A stretch of 64,000 nucleotides of DNA from Mycolicibacterium sphagni (lineage in GTDB: Bacteria > Actinomycetota > Actinomycetes > Mycobacteriales > Mycobacteriaceae): NCBI RefSeq assembly GCF_002250655.1, contig NZ_NOZR01000031.1, positions 1 to 64,000 of the forward strand, given 5' to 3'. A program made the translations under genes and the position numbers. Numbering within the stretch: position 1 is the stretch's first letter; every line of letters starts with the position of its first letter. The notes under the pieces were generated by a model that was not told the DNA's origin, did no database searches, and saw only the letters and a list, made by a program, of their open reading frames with translations. Shown here in pieces: positions 1-10,272 of this stretch.

Positions 1-104
<104 letters not shown>

Positions 105-126
105 GCCACTCTGTTAAAGCGTTATC

Positions 127-462
127 TCAGCCGCGGCGACCGCACACCGGCCACGCACCTCGGCCCTGGCTGTGCAGAACGTTCTCGGCCACACGGATCT
201 GCTCATCGCGTGACGCCAGGTGTGGCGAGCCCTCGCCACCATTGGCACGCCAGGTGCCCATGGTGAACTGCAAGCCGCCGTAATAGCCGTTTCCGGTGTT
301 GATCGCCCAGTTGCCTCCGGACTCGCACTGCGCGACCGCGTCCCAGTTCATGTCATCAGCTGAGGCGGTACCGGTGCCGACGACCAAGGGAGCCACTACT
401 GCGGCGCCACCGATCGCGGCCATTCCAACGGAGCGTGCGAGCGTCTTTCGGAGTTTGTACAA
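127..462 (-). CDS. rpfE: Resuscitation-promoting factor RpfE
   Basis: This is a secreted peptidoglycan-cleaving Rpf (lysozyme/lytic-transglycosylase fold) acting in the cell wall during resuscitation from dormancy. The C-terminal ~75 residues are the Rpf domain: NWDAVAQCESGGNW holds the catalytic Glu, followed by INTGNGYYGGL, GTWRANGG and a terminal WPVCGRRG that closes the disulfide. This C-terminus is close to M. tuberculosis RpfE, but the Pro/Ala-rich linker of that protein is missing. I chose the TTG at 462 because AAAGGA lies six bases upstream and the product then begins with a clean signal peptide ending in TASA before DD. An in-frame ATG at 498 would add 12 residues. Its position before mobA-korB-korA matches the Rv2450c locus. 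Confidence 0.88.
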   Translation of the reverse strand: MYKLRKTLARSVGMAAIGGAAVVAPLVVGTGTASADDMNWDAVAQCESGGNWAINTGNGYYGGLQFTMGTWRANGGEGSPHLASRDEQIRVAENVLHSQGRGAWPVCGRRG

Positions 463-498
463 CAGTTTTCCTTTCGCCGTGCGCGCGCCGAATGTCAT

Positions 499-1302
499 CC
501 CGTAATCGGGGAAAGGGTTCCGCCTTGCCGGGGCCGCGGATTCGGGTCATGCCGTCTCGGTCAGGCACGACAGCGGGAGCCGGCCGGCATCACCGGCGCC
601 GGCCGGTGATCCGCAGAAGGTCCGTCCCGGACCTCCCGGCCCCGCACACACGCAGGGTTCGAATTTGTGGAGTTATAGGTGGAGATGTTTGCTCCCAAAG
701 GGAACGGGTAGGAACCTACGGAGCCGATCAAGTGAAGTCACATCAGCGACACGCTTATCTCGGTTCAATAACGGGATGGTTACGAGAGAAAACTATGAGT
801 TGTCTATGCAGGTCAGACCGCTGTTTGACAGCCAGGCATTACATTGACTTGCACGTCAATTTTGTGATTTAAATCACGCACTATTTGTGGCCTGGGACAC
901 AGGTTTTTGATAACGCAAGAGACCGAATTTCGCGAGTTAGGCACATTCTCAACAGACAAACCAGCCTCAATCGCCCCACTGGTCCCGCAATCAGGTTGCC
1001 CGCGAACACTTTTGCGCATGACGCACGCATCATGGGCGAATCACTTCGGACCCCGCTCGGGTGGGTCTCACACTGTTCGCTCTGTCCCACGGACGGCCGC
1101 TTGACACGCTCGCCGCACCATTCTCAGCCTGCAACGCACCGAATCGAAATCCCTGCATGTCGCCACCAACCCCCGAATGCGGCCAGCGAAACATGTTGTA
1201 GCGCAGTGGATCTTGCGGTGCTCGACGCGTGAATTGGCCGCCACAGAGATCTCAGCTAAATCGGATTGCCTAATTCACTCGGAATTGCGCGCAAATGACG
1301 AT
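499..1302. other. Long intergenic/leader region upstream of rpfE
   Basis: About 800 bases separate rpfE from mobA, and I find no convincing gene on either strand. The short open frames here lack ribosome binding sites and family resemblance. The region holds a hairpin at 589-610 (arms ATCACCGG and CCGGTGAT, six-base loop) that would lie in the rpfE leader, a small palindrome GTAGG-AA-CCTAC near 708-719, an inverted repeat TTGAC-N6-GTCAA at 844-859, and a CRP-like palindrome at 863-878. It therefore looks regulatory, serving rpfE, which it precedes on the minus strand. Confidence 0.55.
863..878. promoter_or_regulatory. CRP-like palindrome upstream of rpfE
   Basis: TGTGATTTAAATCACG matches the CRP-family consensus TGTGA-N6-TCACA at nine of ten defined positions, and its core GTGATTTAAATCAC is a perfect 14-bp palindrome. 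It lies about 400 bases upstream of the rpfE start. CRP control of rpf genes is known for rpfA in M. tuberculosis. Control of this copy is inferred from sequence only. Confidence 0.55.
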
Positions 1303-1881
1303 TTAGCCGGCGATTTGCTGCTGAAGGTCGGCCGGAGAATTGACGTTCGCCAGCGCCGGCCCGGCCGGTACCACGATTCGCTGGGTGACGACGGTCTCGG
1401 CCAGCGCCCGCATGCTGCGTTCGCCCGCGGCGACCAAGGCATCGATGTGGTCGGCGAGGTCGGTGCGGTAGATGCCGGCGAGGTAGTGATCCCGGCCGTC
1501 CCAGGGCAACACGATGTCGACACCGTCGTGGCGGCTCAGCTCGTCGAGGACGTCGGTGCTCAGGAATGGCATGTCGACCGCACTGACGAACGCCCGCTGC
1601 AGGCCGGCCGCCGCGGCGGCCCGCAGCCCACGGCCGGTGGCCAGCAGCGGCCCCACGCCGCGAGCCTCGTCGCGCAAGACTTGAGCGCTCAGCGCCGGAA
1701 GCGCCTGCCCGGGAGCCGCGATCACGAACACGGGTGCACAGCGGGAACTGACGACATCGACGGTGTACTCCACCATCGTGACGCCGCCGTCGGGATGCGC
1801 GAGCGTGGCCTTGTCCCGGCCCATTCGGCGCGACGCCCCACCAGCCAGCACAACGGCGGCCAGCGGGGCGGGCGTGCTCAC
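1303..1881 (-). CDS. mobA: Molybdenum cofactor guanylyltransferase MobA
   Basis: MobA transfers GMP from GTP to molybdopterin to form the bis-MGD cofactor used by enzymes such as formate dehydrogenase. The 192-residue product begins with the nucleotidyltransferase signature VVLAGGASRRMGRDKATL (residues ~10-27), which binds GTP. The later VSAVDMPFLSTDVL is the family's metal-binding Asp region. Length is normal. It starts 18 bases after the korB stop, so it is probably the last gene of a korA-korB-mobA operon, as in M. tuberculosis (Rv2455c-Rv2453c). The fdhF-like molybdoenzyme near 30 kb is a plausible local client. Confidence 0.92.
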   Translation of the reverse strand: MSTPAPLAAVVLAGGASRRMGRDKATLAHPDGGVTMVEYTVDVVSSRCAPVFVIAAPGQALPALSAQVLRDEARGVGPLLATGRGLRAAAAAGLQRAFVSAVDMPFLSTDVLDELSRHDGVDIVLPWDGRDHYLAGIYRTDLADHIDALVAAGERSMRALAETVVTQRIVVPAGPALANVNSPADLQQQIAG

Positions 1882-1899
1882 GATTCGGTCTAGGCTCGG

Positions 1900-2972
1900 C
1901 TAGTCAACGGTCCAGGTGTCGCGACCGCGCAGTAGCGACTGCAGCGCGTTCCGATCATGGGGCGTGGCTTCGCGTGCCATCCGGACCTGGTCGCGGGCGG
2001 CGTCGTCATAGGTGGGCCGGCTGACCTGGCGGAAGACACCCATCACGGTGTGCTCCAGGTTCTGCTCGGACAACCGCGACAGCGCGAAGGCGTAGGCCGA
2101 GTCGGCGATGGTCGCGTCGTGCACCACGATGTCGCTGGCCGCGACGTCGGCGGTCTTGGCGACATCCAACCCGAACCCGGTCTTGACCACGCAGTACTCG
2201 CCGTTTGCGCCGAACGTGACCGGCTCACCCTGGCGGACGTTGATGATCCGCTCCTCAGCGCCCTCCTTGCGGAGCAGGTCGAAGGAGCCGTCGTTGAAGA
2301 TCGGGCAGTCCTGCATGATCTCGACCAGCGCGGCACCGCGGTGCTCGGCGGCAGCTTTGAGCACCTCCGAGAGACCCTTGCGGTCGGAGTCCAGCGCCCG
2401 GCCGACGAACGTCGCCTCGGCACCGAGAGCCAGCGACACCGGGTTGAACGGATAGTCCAGCGAGCCCATCGGGGTGGACTTGGTGACCTTGCCGACCTCA
2501 GAGGTCGGGGAGTACTGCCCCTTGGTCAGACCGTAGATCCGGTTGTTGAACAGCAGGATCGTGATGTTGACGTTGCGGCGAAGCGCGTGGATCAGGTGGT
2601 TGCCACCGATCGACAAGGCGTCGCCGTCACCGGTGACCACCCAGACCGAGAGGTCCGGGCGGGCCAACGCCAAGCCGGTGGCGATGGTCGGAGCCCGACC
2701 GTGGATCGAGTGGAAGCCGTAGGTCTCCAGGTAGTACGGGAAGCGACTCGAGCAACCGATGCCGCTGACGAACGCGATGTTCTCCCGGCGCAGCCCCAGA
2801 TCCGGCAGGAAGTTGCGGATCGTGTTGAGGATGACGTAGTCACCGCAGCCCGGGCACCAGCGCACCTCCTGGTCGGTGGTGAAGTCCTTGGCTTTCTGCG
2901 GCTCGTCGGTGGTCGGCACCCATGCCGTCTTGGACACACCAGGTGCCAGCAGATCCGAGCCGATCAGGTCAG

Positions 2973-2976
<4 letters not shown>
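1900..2976 (-). CDS. korB: 2-oxoglutarate:ferredoxin oxidoreductase, beta subunit
   Basis: KorB is the thiamine-diphosphate subunit of the CoA-dependent, ferredoxin-reducing 2-oxoglutarate oxidoreductase, which gives succinyl-CoA and CO2. At 358 residues it shows CPGCGDY and GIGCSSRFPYY, which carry cysteines for the [4Fe-4S] cluster. The TPP/Mg motif begins GDGDALSIGG and ends about 25 residues later in LLFNNRIYGLTKGQ. The ATG overlaps the korA stop as ATGA, indicating translational coupling. The neighbouring rpfE, mobA and clp genes match the mycobacterial korAB locus, where the enzyme is an alternative to the 2-oxoglutarate dehydrogenase complex. Confidence 0.94.
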
Positions 2977-4916
<1,940 letters not shown>

Positions 4917-5135
4917 GTCCCCGCCTTTCGTCGTGTCCCTCCGGGTGTGAATTCCGCGTCGCTGTCTCAGGTGGACGCGCCGACGAAATCAACAGCCCAG
5001 GAGTTGCTGTCACTCGCAGTACCGATTATTGCACTTTCTTAGGCAAGCCAGACCACGGCAGAGCGATGACACGCCGTGCAGCCTGCGCAGAAGTCACAGC
5101 TCACAGACATGATGCACAGCCCGATGAGACAAAAC

Positions 5136-5151
5136 TGTGGTGTTCGTCACT
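5136..5151. promoter_or_regulatory. Possible CRP-like site upstream of korA
   Basis: TGTGGTGTTCGTCACT fits TGTGA-N6-TCACA with two mismatches in the outer half-site positions. It sits in the 283-base gap between the pfkB-family gene and korA, about 220 bases before the korA start. Control of korAB by CRP is an inference from the motif only. Confidence 0.3.
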
Positions 5152-5180
5152 GATCGAGAACGTCATTCTCTAAGAGATTC

Positions 5181-5198
5181 AGCTACTCGCGAGTAGCT
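5181..5198. terminator. Perfect palindrome just after the kinase gene
   Basis: AGCTACTCGCGAGTAGCT is an 18-bp perfect palindrome beginning two bases past the stop codon of the minus-strand kinase gene. Its position suggests a 3' hairpin or terminator, but it has no free loop bases and no T-tract, so it could instead be a protein-binding site. Confidence 0.4.
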
Positions 5199-5199
5199 C

Positions 5200-6048
5200 T
5201 CAGTTCCGGCGCGCCCCCAGGCGTTTCTGGAGTTCGGTGGCGACGAGTTCACTGGCTTCCTTGGCCGCGGCACGGGGATCGGCGCCGGCCGCGCGATTCG
5301 CCACGTAACAGGTGGTGAACATGTCGCCGGCGCCGGTGGTCTGCACACCCTCGACGCGCCAGGCGGCGGGTACCCGCTCGCACGTGTCGCCGGTATAGAT
5401 GTCGCATCCTTCGGATCCGTAGGTCACCAGGATCTCGGGCACGCCGAGGCGGGCGGCGGTGCTCTGGTCGAAGGGCCCGTCGGCGACGATGACGGCCTCG
5501 TCTTCGGCCAGCTTCAGGATGCTGAGGTGTTCGAGCAGCTCCGGTGGATAGTGGCGATCCACCACGAGCGGCCCGACCCGGTCGGCGCGCACAAGGCCCT
5601 GCCCGTCATAGGCGACCCGGTGGCCGCGCTGCGCCAGGAGCGCCAGTGTCTGGGCCGGAAAGTCGGTGCGCAGTAGCGGCGCGAGGTGCACCCACGTGGT
5701 ATTGGGATCGGCCGCGTCGACCTCGGCCTGTCCCCACACCGGACCGATCGAGTCCACCGACATCCGCCGGTGATCCACGTCGTCGTAGTCCAGCCGGAAC
5801 CCGCTCGTACAGTCCGCGGTCAGGATCCGGATCATTGAGCCGAAGCGGTCGAGCAGCGCGTCGAACAACGGCCGGTCCTCAGCGGCGGCCAGCGCGACGA
5901 TGCTGCCCGGTACACCGGTGGCCGCGATGGCCACACCGGAGAAGGACGCGCACCCGCCGGGGGTCTTCGGCCCGCCGTTGATGACGTCGACGGCCAGGTT
6001 GCCCAGCACGGTCACGCCGGCGGCGAGCTCGGCGTGCTGTTCTGGCAC
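5200..6048 (-). CDS. PfkB/ribokinase-family carbohydrate kinase
   Basis: This 282-residue PfkB-type sugar kinase has the N-terminal substrate motif (GNLAVDVINGGPKTPGGCASFSG) and the C-terminal anion-hole/catalytic signature TTGAGDMFTTCYVANRAAGA, in which the Asp is the catalytic base. I chose GTG at 6048 because GAGGAG lies six bases upstream. An ATG at 6096 would add 16 residues of low-complexity sequence with a weak ribosome binding site. It follows the LacI-type regulator on the same strand and probably forms an operon with it. Substrate unknown; the context suggests a sugar or inositol derivative. Confidence 0.8.
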   Translation of the reverse strand: MPEQHAELAAGVTVLGNLAVDVINGGPKTPGGCASFSGVAIAATGVPGSIVALAAAEDRPLFDALLDRFGSMIRILTADCTSGFRLDYDDVDHRRMSVDSIGPVWGQAEVDAADPNTTWVHLAPLLRTDFPAQTLALLAQRGHRVAYDGQGLVRADRVGPLVVDRHYPPELLEHLSILKLAEDEAVIVADGPFDQSTAARLGVPEILVTYGSEGCDIYTGDTCERVPAAWRVEGVQTTGAGDMFTTCYVANRAAGADPRAAAKEASELVATELQKRLGARRN

Positions 6049-6154
6049 GGGTGTCTCCTCGGAGTGTTTGGACATCTGGGCCTGTGGCGCATTCATCGTC
6101 GCCGTCGGCGCGGAATGCTAGTCGGGAAATCCTCGAATCAACGACTCGACGAGT

Positions 6155-7159
6155 TCAGCTCGGCAAGTTGTACGGGGTGATCACCTGGATCGGCACCGGG
6201 CGTGCAGGCTCGCTGGGCAGCGCCCCGTGCTGTTGCAGGATCAGGCGCATGGCCAGCCGGGCATCGGCCCGAAGGTCGTTGTGCAGCACCGCCGAGATCC
6301 GGCCCTCACGCAGCAGCCGCCGGTTGTCGGCGTCCAGGTCGTGGGCAAGAAAAACTCTGCAGACGCGTCCTACTGCGTCGAACGCGGCCACTGTGGCGGT
6401 GTTGCCGCCACCAACCGAGTAGACGGCCTCTACGTCCGGATGCTGTTCGAGTGCGTCGTGCACCAGTCGCTCGTTGGTGGCGTCGATACCGTCACTGCCG
6501 CTGACCTCGACAATGCCGCGCCCAGATTTGCGCAGTGCGGTCCGAAATCCGACCTCACGCTCGGCTTCCCCACGAAATACGTTGCGGCTCAGCGTGATCA
6601 GCACGTCGGCGGCCGCCGCACCCAGCCATTGGTCCATCAGATACGCGGCGGTGACGCCGGCTCCGTGGTTGTCGATGCCGACGTAGGCGCACCGCGAACT
6701 GGCCGGGATATCCGTCGTGTAGGTGACCACCGGGACACCGTTGGCCACCAGCCGGTCTACGGCCTCGGCGACTGCGGGCTCGTCCTGCGCCTTGAGCACC
6801 ACGCCGTGACTGCCCTTGATCCGCGCGAGGATCTCGACCATCTGCTCCGTCGACCCGGACTCCCACAGATGAAATCTCGCGCGCAGCATGGCCGGTGCGA
6901 ACGCGGGCAACTCCGCCTCGACAGCGGTGCGGAATGCGTCGGAGAACCGCTGCGGGGTCTGCATCACCACATCGAGTAGATAGCGACGGCCGTTGAGCCG
7001 CAACTGTGCTCGCTGTTTTTCCAGATCCGCGATCGCCTGCATCACCTCGGCGCGGGTGGCCTCACGCACTCCCGGGCGGTCGTTGAGCACCCGGTCGACG
7101 GTGGCCTCGGACAGCCCGGACTGCTGGGCGATCTCGCGGACCTTGAATCGGTGCGCCAT
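6155..7159 (-). CDS. LacI-family transcriptional regulator
   Basis: A LacI/GalR repressor: the N-terminal helix-turn-helix and hinge region begins MAHRFKVREIAQQSGLSEAT and continues through VDRVLNDRPGV, followed by a periplasmic-binding-protein-like effector domain (YVGIDNHGAGVTAAYLMDQW, YSVGGGNTATVAAF). The ATG at 7159 places the DNA-binding helix at the N-terminus as in the family; the longer upstream frame is rejected. It diverges from the dioxygenase operon across only 82 bases, so it likely controls that operon and the downstream kinase. The effector is unknown, probably a sugar or inositol. Confidence 0.88.
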   Translation of the reverse strand: MAHRFKVREIAQQSGLSEATVDRVLNDRPGVREATRAEVMQAIADLEKQRAQLRLNGRRYLLDVVMQTPQRFSDAFRTAVEAELPAFAPAMLRARFHLWESGSTEQMVEILARIKGSHGVVLKAQDEPAVAEAVDRLVANGVPVVTYTTDIPASSRCAYVGIDNHGAGVTAAYLMDQWLGAAAADVLITLSRNVFRGEAEREVGFRTALRKSGRGIVEVSGSDGIDATNERLVHDALEQHPDVEAVYSVGGGNTATVAAFDAVGRVCRVFLAHDLDADNRRLLREGRISAVLHNDLRADARLAMRLILQQHGALPSEPARPVPIQVITPYNLPS

Positions 7160-7241
7160 GGCTCGCAACACTACCGCGTGATGGGTTTTTGATGGATTTC
7201 TGGTGTTGATCGCGGCCTCAGTCACAGCCAGACTTGCTGGC

Positions 7242-8402
7242 ATGGTCGACGTGAGCGCATGGGTGCAGCCGTGGTTGGACGAGGCGGCATTCCAGCTCGG
7301 CGAACTGCGGTCGCTGACTGACCGGGACACCGACCTCGGTGCGTATCCGCATGCCGCCGAGGTCCGGCACAACGTCCTGGTCTACTCCGCGGCCGAGATG
7401 GCGCGCGCCGACCGGCGGGCGCTGCAGGCCGAACTGATAACCGCGCTGGCCGACGGGCCCGGCGTCGTGGTGTTCGCGGGCGCATTTCCCGATGCCGTCG
7501 TCGATGCGGCCAGTGCCGCGTTCGGCGACCTCATCGGCGCCCAGCGGCAGGCCGGCGGTGCGGCCGGCGACCACTTCAGCGCGGCCGGCGCCAACGACCG
7601 GGTATGGAACGCCGCCCAGAAGCTCGCGCTGCACTCCCCCGCGGTCTATGCCGACTACTACGCCAACGACCTGCTGGCCCTGGTCTGCCAGGCCTGGCTG
7701 GGCCCGCGCTATCAGGTGACCTCTCAGGTCAATGTCGTCAATCCCGTTGGCGCGGCGCAAATTCCGCACCGCGACTACCACCTCGGCTTCGTCGACCCCG
7801 GCCAGCTCGCCGACTACCCGACTCATGTGCACCGGTTGTCGGCAACGCTGACCCTGCAGGGCGCGGTGGCGCACACCGACATGCCGCTCGAGAGCGGGCC
7901 GACGATGCTGCTGCCCTACTCGCAGCTCTTCGAGGGCGGCTATGTGGCGTTCAACCGGCCGGAGTTCATCGACTACTTCGCGGGTCGCCGGGTGCAGATC
8001 CCGCTGAGCAAGGGTGACGCGGTGTTCTTCAACCCCGCGCTCTACCACGGCGCAGGGTCGAATACCTCTGTCGATGTGCGGCGGATGGCCAACCTGCTGC
8101 AGATCTCGTCACCGTTCGGCCGCGCGATGGAAGCACTCGACCGCACCGCGATGGTGCGTGCGGTGTATCCGGCGCTGCGCGCCATGAAGGCTGCGGGTCG
8201 CCCGGTGGCCGAACTGCTCAACGTGGTGGTGGCCACGGCCGAGGGCTACCCCTTTCCCACCAATCTCGACCGCGACCAGCCGATCGGGAGTCTGGCTCCG
8301 CCCAGCCAGGTCGATGTGGTGTTGGCCGCCTTGGCCGACGACCTGACCTCAGACGAACTCGATGTCGCCCTGGGCGACCAGAACGAACGGAGAATTCCAT
8401 GA
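7242..8402 (+). CDS. PhyH-family Fe(II)/2-oxoglutarate-type dioxygenase
   Basis: A 386-residue phytanoyl-CoA-dioxygenase-like protein. The iron ligands are visible as PHRDYHLGF (His-x-Asp) and the distal His in NPALYHGAGSN, followed by conserved Arg residues that could bind 2-oxoglutarate. The likely start is ATG at 7242; upstream in-frame TTG codons lack a better ribosome binding site. Its stop overlaps the next start (ATGA), so it opens a four-gene operon with two Gfo/Idh/MocA oxidoreductases and an IolE-like protein. A plausible but unproven role is hydroxylation or oxidative demethylation of a modified polyol before dehydrogenation. Confidence 0.8.
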   Translation: MVDVSAWVQPWLDEAAFQLGELRSLTDRDTDLGAYPHAAEVRHNVLVYSAAEMARADRRALQAELITALADGPGVVVFAGAFPDAVVDAASAAFGDLIGAQRQAGGAAGDHFSAAGANDRVWNAAQKLALHSPAVYADYYANDLLALVCQAWLGPRYQVTSQVNVVNPVGAAQIPHRDYHLGFVDPGQLADYPTHVHRLSATLTLQGAVAHTDMPLESGPTMLLPYSQLFEGGYVAFNRPEFIDYFAGRRVQIPLSKGDAVFFNPALYHGAGSNTSVDVRRMANLLQISSPFGRAMEALDRTAMVRAVYPALRAMKAAGRPVAELLNVVVATAEGYPFPTNLDRDQPIGSLAPPSQVDVVLAALADDLTSDELDVALGDQNERRIP

Positions 8403-9403
8403 CCACACTCGGTGTCATCGGCCTGGGCCGAATCGGTGCCTTCCATACCGAAACGCTGAGCAGTCTGCCGGGCCTGGACGGCTTGGTGATCACCGATGAG
8501 CGTCCCGATGTGGTTGCGCAGGTCGCGTCGAAATACGGTGTCCGGTCGGTGGAATCGGTTGAGGCACTGTTGTCGTCCGGTATCGACGGCGTCGTGGTGG
8601 CTGCAGCCACTCCGGCTCACGCCGAACTGACGCTGGCCGCGGTCGAACGCGGACTGCCGACGTTCTGCGAGAAGCCGGTGGCCTCCACCGCTGTCGAGAG
8701 CGCCAAGGTCGCCGACGCCATCGCGCTGGCCGGTGTGCCGGTGCAGATCGGGTATCAGCGCCGGTTCGACGCCGCGTTCGCCGCCGCCAAGGCTGCTGTC
8801 GACGGCGGTTCGCTGGGCGCGCTGCACACCATCCGCAGCACCACGATGGATCCTGCTCCCCCGCCGATGGATTACATCGCCGGCTCCGGTGGCATCTTCC
8901 GTGACTGCGCGGTCCATGATTTCGACATCGTCCGCTGGATCACCGGGCAGGAGGCCGTCGAGGTCTACGCCACCGGCACCGTGCAGGGCGACCCGTCGTT
9001 CACCGAATACGGTGACGTCGACACCGCCGCCGTGGTGGTCCGGTTCGACGGCGGCGCCCTCGGAGTCATCTCCAATGCGCGCTACAACGCCCGCGGCTAC
9101 GACTGCCGCCTGGAGGTGCACGGGTTCAACGACTCCGTGGTGGCCGGCTGGGATGAGGGTGTTCCGATGCGAAACACCGACCCCCGCAACGACTTTCCGA
9201 CCGGACAGCCGCACCATTTCTTCATGGACCGCTTTACCGAGGCGTTCCGCGCCGAGCTCAGCGGTTTCGTCGACGTCGTCAAGGGCGCACCGGTACACGG
9301 TGCAACCGTGGCCGATGCCGTCGAGGTCGCCTGGATCGCCGAAGCCGCCACCGAGTCGCTGCGCCGCGGCGCACCGGTTCGCATCGAGGAGGTACGTCAG
9401 TGA
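8399..9403 (+). CDS. Gfo/Idh/MocA oxidoreductase, inositol 2-dehydrogenase-like
   Basis: This 334-residue NAD(P)-dependent dehydrogenase has the Rossmann motif GLGRIG near the N-terminus, the EKP motif (Lys92) and the FRDCAVHDFDIVRW motif giving Asp169 and His173. These correspond to the Lys-Asp-His triad of myo-inositol dehydrogenase. It overlaps the dioxygenase gene by four bases and the IolE-like gene by four bases (GTGA). A second, closer IolG lies at 22.1 kb, so this copy may act on a different inositol isomer or a sugar. Confidence 0.85.
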   Translation: MTTLGVIGLGRIGAFHTETLSSLPGLDGLVITDERPDVVAQVASKYGVRSVESVEALLSSGIDGVVVAAATPAHAELTLAAVERGLPTFCEKPVASTAVESAKVADAIALAGVPVQIGYQRRFDAAFAAAKAAVDGGSLGALHTIRSTTMDPAPPPMDYIAGSGGIFRDCAVHDFDIVRWITGQEAVEVYATGTVQGDPSFTEYGDVDTAAVVVRFDGGALGVISNARYNARGYDCRLEVHGFNDSVVAGWDEGVPMRNTDPRNDFPTGQPHHFFMDRFTEAFRAELSGFVDVVKGAPVHGATVADAVEVAWIAEAATESLRRGAPVRIEEVRQ

Positions 9404-10272
9404 AAATCGCCGGAGCCCCCATCTCGTGGGGCGTGTGTGAAGTGCCGGGCTGGGGCTATCAGCTCGATCCCGAGCGGGTGCTCTCGGAGATGGGTCACGC
9501 GGGACTGTCGGCCACCGAACTCGGACCGGAGGGCTTCCTGCCCGCCGATCCGACCGAGCTCATCGCACTACTCGGCGCACACGGCCTGAGCTGTGTCGGC
9601 AGCTTCGCGCCGGTGGTGCTGCACGACGCCGCCCACGATCCGGTGCCCGACGTGGCAGCAGTGCTGGAATCTCTTGTGGCGTCGGGTGCGTCGATGCTGG
9701 TTCTGGCCGCAGCCACCGGCGCAGACGGGTACGACACGCGCCCAGACCTCGACGACGCGCAGTGGTCGACATTGCTGAACAACCTGGATCGACTGGCGGC
9801 CAACGCCGCAGATCACGGCATCACCGCGGTACTGCATCCACACGTGGGAACGATTGTCGAGAAGGGCCCGGAGGTGGAGCGGGTGCTGGCCGGGTCGTCG
9901 ATCTCGCTGTGCTTGGACACCGGCCATCTGCTGATCGGCGGGACCGATCCGCTGGAGCTGGCCCGCGCGGTACCCGGCCGGATCGCGCACACCCACCTCA
10001 AGGATGTCGACGCGGAACTCGCCGGGCGCGTGCAGTCCGGCGAGCTCACCTACACCGAAGCCGTCGCGCAGGGCATGTACACCACCCTCGGAACCGGTGA
10101 CGTCGATATCGCCGGTATTGTTGCGACATTGCGGGACAACGGTTTCGACGGCTGGTTCGTGGTCGAGCAGGACACCATCCTCGACGGCGAGCCGCATGGT
10201 CAGGGACCGTTGCGCGACGTGCTGGCCAGTGTCGCCTATCTTCAGCGCGTGGTGGGCGGCGTGCCGGCATGA
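9400..10272 (+). CDS. IolE-like TIM-barrel sugar dehydratase/isomerase
   Basis: A 290-residue AP-endonuclease-2-fold TIM barrel of the inosose dehydratase/sugar phosphate isomerase type. It begins APISWGVCEVPGWG, like IolE proteins, and has the metal-site segments VLHPHVGT, CLDTGHLLIGG, THLKDVD and VVEQDT. Start is GTG at 9400 overlapping the previous stop; the end overlaps the next gene. It is distinct from the second IolE at 21.2 kb and probably dehydrates or isomerises the keto product of the preceding dehydrogenase. Confidence 0.82.
   Translation: MKIAGAPISWGVCEVPGWGYQLDPERVLSEMGHAGLSATELGPEGFLPADPTELIALLGAHGLSCVGSFAPVVLHDAAHDPVPDVAAVLESLVASGASMLVLAAATGADGYDTRPDLDDAQWSTLLNNLDRLAANAADHGITAVLHPHVGTIVEKGPEVERVLAGSSISLCLDTGHLLIGGTDPLELARAVPGRIAHTHLKDVDAELAGRVQSGELTYTEAVAQGMYTTLGTGDVDIAGIVATLRDNGFDGWFVVEQDTILDGEPHGQGPLRDVLASVAYLQRVVGGVPA

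Noticed and set aside
481..680. A c-di-AMP (ydaO-type) riboswitch in the rpfE leader
   Set aside because: Actinobacterial rpf genes can carry one, and CCGAATCC and GGCGGAACC occur here, but the conserved CAGCTAAC and GGGGTGAAYC blocks are absent. A covariance search would be needed to claim it.
736..755. An MtrA-type direct repeat upstream of rpfE
   Set aside because: GTCACATCA is followed by a poor second copy (GCGACACGC); the match is within chance.
435..1232. Plus-strand open frames between rpfE and mobA
   Set aside because: They have no ribosome binding site, an arginine-rich shadow-like composition and no family resemblance.
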